From positions 62,001 through 126,000 of the forward strand of contig CALHWY010000025.1 in the NCBI GenBank assembly GCA_938040055.1: 64,000 nucleotides of DNA. The letters are read 5' to 3'. Each line of letters opens with the position of its first letter. Positions within the stretch are counted from its first letter, which is position 1. Below are positions 58,384 to 64,000 of this stretch, one piece after another. A program made the position numbers and the translations under genes. Below the pieces are notes generated by a model. The model worked only from the letters and a program-made list of their open reading frames with translations, ran no database searches and was not told the origin of the DNA. The DNA comes from an uncultured Endomicrobiia bacterium (lineage in GTDB: Bacteria > Elusimicrobiota > Endomicrobiia > Endomicrobiales > Endomicrobiaceae).

Positions 58384-60060
58384 TTATTTTCTTCCTCTTT
58401 CGTACTGAAGAGTTTTAGTGGTCATATCAGTCACTTCAGCAGGACCGAAATATTGTATAGGCCCCGGAAATATATAATTCTCATCTTTTGCCCATTTATC
58501 TCTCTGCCTTGCAAGCTCCTTGAAAGGTTTGCCTTTTAAATCAACCAGAGCTTTCTGTATAACCGGCTTATCGTGCCCATGTCTTCTTTCTATGTTCATC
58601 ATCATAGTCAAAGGAATTCCTCCGCAAACCCACTGTTTTGAAGGTTTCGTCAGATTTCTTACCGATGACAAATATCCGGTCATTCCGTTAAGCGCTAAAA
58701 CGGCGGCGTTATATCCTAAAGCATAAGTATAATTGGCGTCAAAATTCGAAGGAATTCCGCAGCGTCCTTCATAACCGAAAAAGTGGGTAATCGCTGAAAA
58801 CTTTCCGGAATATTTGCCGTTTTTCTTTAACTGCGCAAGTTTTTTGTGCACCATTTCAATTAAAAGTTTTTCCGTTTCTATCAAAGAAACCTGAACGTTT
58901 CCGTGCGGATCCCTGTCAAGCATAAGCTGGGAAGCTATGCCTGCCGGCAGAGATTTCATAAGCAAAGACAGCTTTTGCGGAAGTTTTCCAAAGACAAAAT
59001 TTTTCTTGTCTTCTATGGAATTAAGTTTCGCCAAAGCGCCGGCGTTTTCGGCAAGAGTATCGTTAAGCGCCGCTATCAGTTCTTTCATTTCAGGAATAAA
59101 CTCTATAAGACCTTCCGGAACGAGAACAACTCCGAAGTTTTTTCCCTTTTGCGAACGTTGTAAAATAATACCGGAGATATTGTCCACGACTTTTGCCAAA
59201 GTCATTTTTTTAGCGAGAATTTCTTCCCCCACCAAAACCATATTAGGCTGCGTTTTAAAGCCGACTTCCATAGTTATATGCGAAGCGCTTCTGCCCATAA
59301 GTCTTACAAAATGCCAGTATTTTCGGGCGGAATTAACGTCCCTGCATATATTTCCGACAAGCTCGGAATAAATTTTTGTAGCCGTATCAAAACCGAAAGA
59401 AGTTTCAATATAATCGTTTTTCAAATCTCCGTCTATTGTTTTGGGGACTCCGACAATGCATTTTTCTTCAAGACCCGAATTTTTAACATATTCCGCTATA
59501 AGAGCGGCATTGGTGTTCGAGTCATCCCCTCCGACGATAACCAAAGCGTCGACTTTGTTTTTTAAAATATTGTCTTTGGCTTTGCAAAACTGTTCGGGCG
59601 TTTCAATTTTCGTTCTTCCCGACTGTATAAAATCAAAGCCGCCCGTATTTCTGTAATCGGCAAGAAGCTCTTCCGAGATAATTTTATATTTGTTTTCAAG
59701 TATTCCCGAAGGCCCGCCAAGATACCCTATAAGAACATTTTTTTTATTCGCTTTTCTAAGCCCGTCAAACAAGCCGGCAATCACATTATGCCCGCCGGGC
59801 GCCTGCCCGCCTGAAAGAACAACCGCGACTTTGAGCGCTTTCTTTTTTATTGCAGGATTGTTCCCCTTTGTAAAAGTGACCTCCGGCATACCGTAAGTGT
59901 TTTTGAAAATATTTTTGATTTTTGTCTGGTCGGCTATCGATTTTGTGGGTTTTCCTATTTTAGGTTTTACAAAAGCCGGGCCCGCTTTTAAAACTTCGGG
60001 GAGCGCCGGTTTAAATTTAAGTCTTTGAAGTTGAAGCTCGGAAACATTTTTTCTCGCCAT
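58384..60060 (-). CDS. Pyrophosphate--fructose 6-phosphate 1-phosphotransferase (PPi-PFK)
   Basis: It phosphorylates fructose 6-phosphate reversibly with pyrophosphate instead of ATP. The 558-residue long form has LSGGQAPGGHN (about residues 82-92), GGDDS (177-181) and PKTIDGDL (206-213); the second Asp of GGDD is the hallmark of PPi enzymes. MGRSASHITMEVGFKTQPN and FGYEGRCGIPSNFDANY follow. The length is that of the plant-beta/spirochete-like long class. GGAGG lies eight bases before the ATG, and a TATAAT (60108-60103) may be its -10. It uses fructose 6-phosphate, the product of the isomerase domain in the giant protein. The roughly 245 bases upstream hold nothing else recognised. Confidence 0.95.
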   Translation of the reverse strand: MARKNVSELQLQRLKFKPALPEVLKAGPAFVKPKIGKPTKSIADQTKIKNIFKNTYGMPEVTFTKGNNPAIKKKALKVAVVLSGGQAPGGHNVIAGLFDGLRKANKKNVLIGYLGGPSGILENKYKIISEELLADYRNTGGFDFIQSGRTKIETPEQFCKAKDNILKNKVDALVIVGGDDSNTNAALIAEYVKNSGLEEKCIVGVPKTIDGDLKNDYIETSFGFDTATKIYSELVGNICRDVNSARKYWHFVRLMGRSASHITMEVGFKTQPNMVLVGEEILAKKMTLAKVVDNISGIILQRSQKGKNFGVVLVPEGLIEFIPEMKELIAALNDTLAENAGALAKLNSIEDKKNFVFGKLPQKLSLLMKSLPAGIASQLMLDRDPHGNVQVSLIETEKLLIEMVHKKLAQLKKNGKYSGKFSAITHFFGYEGRCGIPSNFDANYTYALGYNAAVLALNGMTGYLSSVRNLTKPSKQWVCGGIPLTMMMNIERRHGHDKPVIQKALVDLKGKPFKELARQRDKWAKDENYIFPGPIQYFGPAEVTDMTTKTLQYERGRK

Positions 60061-60304
60061 TTATGCATCCTCCAAAAAATATTTTATGAAAATAATGCGG
60101 ATATTATATAAAAATATTAACTTGTTTTCTACCGCAGACACAGCGGCTTTACGGCGCGGGAACGGAATTGTTTTTTTAAGCGAGGCAAAGCCGGCGTTTT
60201 TTTTATATGAAAGCTTTTAAAAATTTTTACCAAATAATGCATGGTTAATAATTTTCGCGTTTAATTTTTTTTGCATAAATACGCACCGGCAGCGGTCCGG
60301 CAAG

Positions 60305-60347
60305 CAATAAAAAAACCGCCTCCGGATTTATTGCGGAAGCGGTTTTA
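60305..60347 (-). terminator. Intrinsic terminator of the TRL-like gene
   Basis: AAAACCGC...CCG pairs with CGG...GCGGTTTT, with one mismatch, loop GATTTATTG. The minus strand continues with a run of T residues. Confidence 0.85.
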
Positions 60348-60364
60348 AAAAACATTCAAAAGAA

Positions 60365-60682
60365 TTAATCTCCATAAACTATTGTCGTGAATGTAGAAAT
60401 TATCCCCAAAATGGTTTTTGACTGATAATCGACCGCGGAAATTTTCGTGATTCCGCCGGCCTTTGCGGCTGCTTGTATGCTTGCGTCTCCGACCGCATAT
60501 ACTCCTAAAAATGATTTTACGGAAGCTTCCCCGACTTTCTTTCCTTTCATATTGGATGTTGCCGCCAAAGGAGCTTTCACATCCATAAAAATCGCGCCTC
60601 CTACCGGAGACATGGGAGCCATACAGCCTGAAAAACCGCATACGGCTACTGCGAAAACCGCTAAAAATATTAACTTTTTCAT
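60365..60682 (-). CDS. TRL-like family lipoprotein
   Basis: The 105-residue product has a lipoprotein signal (MKKLIFLAVFAVAVCGFSGC, lipobox FSGC). Its mature part matches the TRL-like family: VKAPLAATSNMKGKKVGEASVKSFLGVYAVGDASIQAAAKAGGITKISAVDY, then the terminal TFTTIVYGD. Function is unknown; it is likely a small periplasm-facing outer or inner membrane lipoprotein. A GTG four codons upstream is in frame, but the AGGAGG site fits the ATG at 60682 better. It is a single-gene unit with its own promoter and terminator. Confidence 0.85.
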   Translation of the reverse strand: MKKLIFLAVFAVAVCGFSGCMAPMSPVGGAIFMDVKAPLAATSNMKGKKVGEASVKSFLGVYAVGDASIQAAAKAGGITKISAVDYQSKTILGIISTFTTIVYGD

Positions 60683-60718
60683 TATCTTATTCACCTCCTC
60701 CTATCAAAACTCGGAGTT

Positions 60719-60747
60719 ATTATAAATTATTTAAACCCATTTGTAAA
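60719..60747 (-). promoter_or_regulatory. Promoter of the TRL-like gene
   Basis: On the minus strand, TTTACA (60747-60742), 17 bases and consensus TATAAT (60724-60719), 37 bases upstream of the ATG. The rest of the divergent gap (to 60993) shows no clear second promoter. Confidence 0.7.
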
Positions 60748-60993
60748 TCTTAGCCGTTTTTATGCGCCTGCTTTAAATTTTACCCGCAGAAAATCCACCA
60801 CAGGCTGCCTTAGCTTAGCGCATATTCTTTTTTTGTCTTGTGCCGCAGACACAACTTTCAGTTTAATCCCCAATATTTCTAGCGATTGTTAAAATTTGTT
60901 AAAATATGAAACAGCAAAGAAATTAAAATATCAATCTTGTTAAACGAAGCTGATCCATTAAATATTTTCAACAATATTTTTCAAGGAGAGTAT

Positions 60994-61317
60994 ATGAACA
61001 AAAACCTATGGATAATCACTACTGTATGCGCCTGTCTGCTATGCTTTTTTATCGGTTTTTATGCCGGCGGCAGAAATGCTGCAATTGCACAAAAAACAAT
61101 ATCTCAAAGCCGGACAGGCTTTAACCCGAGACAGTTCCGGCAAACGACGGCACTTCCTAAAATTCCGCCGCGCATGCCGAATATTCCCGCAAATATAAAA
61201 AATATCCCTCGGCAGCAAGCAAATCTGCCTAAAATAAAACAAAACGTTCAAAACAACTCCGCCCCAAAACCGAAAGCCGATATTACCACTAAACCCAAGA
61301 ACCCGCCTAAAAAATAG
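60994..61317 (+). CDS. Small membrane-anchored Pro/Lys-rich protein
   Basis: No family recognised. The 107-residue product has an N-terminal uncleaved-looking membrane segment (LWIITTVCACLLCFFIGFYAGG). A low-complexity basic tail follows, rich in Pro, Lys, Asn and Gln (IPPRMPNIPANIKNIPRQQ..., ending KPKNPPKK). The tail is probably extracytoplasmic or cell-wall facing. An upstream in-frame ATG exists, but AAGGAG before 60994 sets the start. It ends before a long palindromic terminator shared with the opposing giant gene. Confidence 0.65.
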   Translation: MNKNLWIITTVCACLLCFFIGFYAGGRNAAIAQKTISQSRTGFNPRQFRQTTALPKIPPRMPNIPANIKNIPRQQANLPKIKQNVQNNSAPKPKADITTKPKNPPKK

Positions 61318-61336
61318 GAATCGCGTATTAAACATA

Positions 61337-61370
61337 AAAGCGGATAAGGATTATAATCCTTATCCGCTTT
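61337..61370. terminator. Bidirectional terminator, perfect 15-bp palindrome
   Basis: AAAGCGGATAAGGAT and its exact reverse complement flank a four-base TATA loop. It lies between two convergent genes. The minus side continues TTTTATGTTT, so it serves the giant gene best. Confidence 0.85.
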
Positions 61371-61465
61371 AGCATTTGATATAACTGCCCTTGTTTAAGC
61401 CTCCGCCGCCGGAAATCAGACGAATTCATAAAAGCGACAGACAATTTCTCCGGCAGCTTTTGCGT

Positions 61466-64000
61466 CTAAGCCGCCACCGCCAAAGCCCTTGCCATCAAAG
61501 GCGAATGCATCGTCCCTCTCACGTTTACAAACGTTTCGCTTCCCAATGCCGGCAGTATCTCTTCAAGCTTCGCTTTATTCCCAAAAAACTTCCCCTTAAA
61601 CCTCTCTCTCACGCTCTTCTTCTCTTCCACCGATCTTTTTAATTTATCTATGTTTATTATCTCTTCACCTTCACTTCCCACGCTTATCTTCGCCGCTTCT
61701 AGCCCTCTTATCAGCACATTGTGATTGACCGCTTTGCTTACCGTCAAAAGACTCATTATATCGCTTATTTCCGACAATTCAAGCGTTTCCTTATTAAGCA
61801 ACTCTTTCATCTTACCGCTCTTATCCTTGTTTATCGTTATCAGCATATCTCTAACCGTGCTCAATAGCTTAACCTCAGCCATCACTTCCCCGGGGCTCAA
61901 CATCCCCTCTTCTCCCGCTCTCAGAACTTCGCTTACTTTTACATAATATCCCTGCGTTACTTTCTCCGTTCCATTTTCAGAATCAACTTCGGATTCCTCT
62001 ATTCCCAAAGCTCCCGCCATCTCCGCTGTGTTTTTCCATATATTCAGCGTATACAGCACCGCTTTGTTTAACTCTTCTCCTTCCGTTACTCCGTTCACTA
62101 TCTCATTCCCCAACTTCATTCCTTCCACATATTCCGGCACTTCCGCTATTTCCTCTTTCCCTCCGAAATATTTCGCTATTTGTCCATTCTCCATCTCTAT
62201 CTCTTTTAACATTCCCTTATTGCTTCTCTTCGCGCTTGCGCTCATCACCATTATCCCTTCAAATCCCATACCCCTGAACTCTTCCGCCGTCGCTTCTTTT
62301 CTCTCTCCGGAATCTATATAACTTACTTTTCCTTCCTTTATGCCCTTTATCACTACCACATGCCCTTTCCCGCTCTCTTTGCCTTTCATGTACGCTGCTA
62401 CTCCTTTCTTCGGAATATTCAGTCCGTTCATGTCCGCTTCTTCATCCAACAGCGCATATTCATAGCTCCCTGCCTTTGCCAGCGCTTTCAGCGATACTTC
62501 CTTACTTCCTTTACCCGCAGCTTTCAGCCCTCCGAATATGCTTCCTCCCGACCCCTTTTCGCTCGCTACCGCTTCCACAACGAACGACGCAAGCGCTTTT
62601 ATCCCTCTGTTCTCCATCGCTATCAGCGCTTCCGCAGTGCAGCCGCTCAGTAATTCCATTATATTGTCTTCGTTCGTTTCGAACATTCCCAGCATATTGT
62701 TCATCTGTAATATGCTTTCTATCATCTCTATTATCGCTGGCATACCGAACTGATCCACTACTTCCTGCGGCGTCGGTATATTGTTTATGTCTATCGGTGA
62801 TGACGGCAATGCCGATGACGGCATTTCCGCTGCTCCGGGCACAACCGGCGCTTCCGTCTGCGGCACTTCAGGCATTACAGGCGTTTCCACATTCCCGGGT
62901 ACTGACGGAACATTCGTTCCTGTTTCCGTAGCTGCCGGCCTTGACGCAGGTCTTCCCTGCGAAGACGTGCCCTCATTTCTTTCAGCGCTTTCTGTTCCAG
63001 TTCTCTTTTGTCCGGCATTCAATATCAGATCTTCCACATCATAGTTCTCTTTCATTATTTCATAAGCATTCGCCAGCACGTTCCTTGTTTGCTCATTTAC
63101 CGTATTTATTTCCATATATCCGTTCATCATTGCATTTATCTCGTTATAAGTCATTGGGCTGTTATATTCCAGTATGCCCATTAACGACTGCGTCGCCGCG
63201 TCATTTGGATTCATCCTCATCGCGTTTACCACTTTTGCCATTGAATCCGCATTACTCTGCCTCTTTTCCGATTGTTCTTTGGCCTGAGCGCGGGCAGTTT
63301 CCGCTGCCTGTCTTTCTTCCTGTTTCTGATCTGCCTTTGTTTTGGTCATTTCACTTATGACCATCGCGTCCGCCTGCACAACTCCTTTCTCTTTCTCGAT
63401 AGTTCTGTAATTCCTTACTATCTCTTTTATTTCCGCTTCAGCGTATCCAAGATCCTTGAGCATGCCGTCAGCTTCTTTTATTGAATAGGTGTCACCGAAC
63501 CTGTTAGGAGTGAAAAGTTCTCCCATGGTCGCAGTTCTTTTTACATATTCCTTTACCTCGGCAATGCTGTTTTTCTTTGCCGCTTCAGCTTTCTGTTGAC
63601 TTTCCATACCGCCTATCACTCTTGTTATGGTAGGGATAACCGCACTGTTGCTTAATATATCATTTACGGTAAGCCTGCTTAAAAGTTCGGCGGACACTTT
63701 TCCGTCAAGCTCAGAATACGATCTTTCATACGCTTCATTTGCATAAAGGTTATCTTTATTGAATAAGTCTAAAAGATCGGACGTGCTCTTTTCAGTATAT
63801 TCCGCCAGAACGCCAAGCTGCTTTTTAGTCATTCTCCCTACCGCAGCTTTTTGTTCGGCCATCTGCTGAACAGCTTCTTCGTTTATTTTGCCGGCATTGT
63901 CCTTATTCACTATTCCGTTGGATGACAGCACGCTCACCACTTTACAGAGACCGTTGTCCATAAGCGTCGATATTTTCATCTGCCCGGCCGCCTCTTGATT
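61466..64000 (-). CDS. C-terminal part of a second giant protein (C39-peptidase-like region), open at window end
   Basis: At least 844 codons are visible with no stop up to the window edge. An ATG at 63979 exists but has no good ribosome-binding site, and the frame continues upstream (NQEAAGQ), so the gene probably extends outside. A helical charged region (63979 to about 63050) is followed by a Pro/Thr/Val-rich linker (about 62960-62790). Then comes a domain with SGCTAEAL (Cys near 62640), GHVVVIKGI (His near 62360) and SYIDSG (Asp near 62312), resembling C39-type cysteine peptidases. The C-terminus is helical and ends RALAVAA, echoing the LAAA end of the first giant. From about 61470 to 63260 the coding strand is strikingly C-poor and purine-rich. 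Confidence 0.8.
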   Translation of the reverse strand, partial: NQEAAGQMKISTLMDNGLCKVVSVLSSNGIVNKDNAGKINEEAVQQMAEQKAAVGRMTKKQLGVLAEYTEKSTSDLLDLFNKDNLYANEAYERSYSELDGKVSAELLSRLTVNDILSNSAVIPTITRVIGGMESQQKAEAAKKNSIAEVKEYVKRTATMGELFTPNRFGDTYSIKEADGMLKDLGYAEAEIKEIVRNYRTIEKEKGVVQADAMVISEMTKTKADQKQEERQAAETARAQAKEQSEKRQSNADSMAKVVNAMRMNPNDAATQSLMGILEYNSPMTYNEINAMMNGYMEINTVNEQTRNVLANAYEIMKENYDVEDLILNAGQKRTGTESAERNEGTSSQGRPASRPAATETGTNVPSVPGNVETPVMPEVPQTEAPVVPGAAEMPSSALPSSPIDINNIPTPQEVVDQFGMPAIIEMIESILQMNNMLGMFETNEDNIMELLSGCTAEALIAMENRGIKALASFVVEAVASEKGSGGSIFGGLKAAGKGSKEVSLKALAKAGSYEYALLDEEADMNGLNIPKKGVAAYMKGKESGKGHVVVIKGIKEGKVSYIDSGERKEATAEEFRGMGFEGIMVMSASAKRSNKGMLKEIEMENGQIAKYFGGKEEIAEVPEYVEGMKLGNEIVNGVTEGEELNKAVLYTLNIWKNTAEMAGALGIEESEVDSENGTEKVTQGYYVKVSEVLRAGEEGMLSPGEVMAEVKLLSTVRDMLITINKDKSGKMKELLNKETLELSEISDIMSLLTVSKAVNHNVLIRGLEAAKISVGSEGEEIINIDKLKRSVEEKKSVRERFKGKFFGNKAKLEEILPALGSETFVNVRGTMHSPLMARALAVAA

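Noticed and set aside
61391..63484. Several plus-strand frames rich in Ser, Leu and Pro opposite the second giant
   Set aside because: They arise from the C/T-rich plus strand; there are no ribosome-binding sites, and the minus strand has a single long frame.
1..64000. CRISPR array, integrase/attachment site, insertion sequence, rRNA operon
   Set aside because: I saw no regularly spaced identical repeats beyond the two-copy 78-base element, no transposase or integrase, and no rRNA sequence. The tRNA genes show no duplicated 3' ends nearby.

Overview
The window looks like a chromosomal segment of a Gram-negative-type anaerobe, most plausibly from the Elusimicrobiota (Endomicrobia-like). This placement is inferred, not proven. 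It rests on three observations: pyrophosphate- and GTP-dependent sugar metabolism (PPi-phosphofructokinase, GTP-type PEP carboxykinase), a four-subunit 2-oxoacid:ferredoxin oxidoreductase, and very large exported multi-domain proteins of the kind known from Elusimicrobiota and Omnitrophota. Genes are moderately AT-rich, and several spacers look like decayed coding DNA.

Layout. 1-5306 (minus): tRNA-Lys and tRNA-Leu, then tig-clpP-clpX-lon, a protein folding and quality-control run whose lon is cut by the window start. 5493-16490 (minus): a small exported protein, a strong terminator, then a 3483-residue exported giant fusing phosphoglucomutase/phosphomannomutase, phosphoglycerate kinase and glucose-6-phosphate isomerase. 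16533-18763 (minus): phosphoesterase, ParB/Srx-like protein, tRNA-Leu, pilin-like protein. 18839-20899 (plus): dCMP deaminase, then an ECF sigma / anti-sigma / secreted coiled-coil cassette. 21033-24996 (plus): 2-oxoacid:ferredoxin oxidoreductase subunits D, A, B and, after a 570-base spacer, C, then an acetyltransferase. 25038-38581: a surface-polysaccharide locus in two facing arms. The plus arm makes a CDP-3,6-dideoxyhexose and has a flippase, FkbM methyltransferases and a DUF4422 transferase. The minus arm carries four glycosyltransferases. 38709-41246: YjbQ family protein, MFS transporter and decayed DNA. 41247-51315 (minus): glyQS, an AbrB-type permease, recO, and the phoH-pgpH-ybeY-DUF21-corC run. 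51316-52320: a gene-poor stretch with a pair of 78-base structured repeats. 52321-54626 (minus): aspS and a NUDIX hydrolase. 55448-61317: ndk, GTP-PEPCK, PPi-PFK, a TRL-like lipoprotein and a small membrane-anchored protein. 61466-64000 (minus): the C-terminal part of a second giant protein, open at the window end.

How the parts fit. Phosphoglucomutase, glucose-6-phosphate isomerase and phosphoglycerate kinase activities sit in one exported-looking polypeptide, while PPi-PFK, PEPCK and 2-oxoacid:ferredoxin oxidoreductase are ordinary cytoplasmic proteins. If the giant is active and truly exported, part of glycolytic sugar-phosphate chemistry would be outside the cytoplasm. If the signal sequence is only an anchor, the giant could be a membrane-tethered metabolic scaffold. 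Four genes have a -35/-10 pair only 6-8 bases from the ATG, which suggests leaderless mRNAs. All computations were by eye; residue positions in the giants are approximate.
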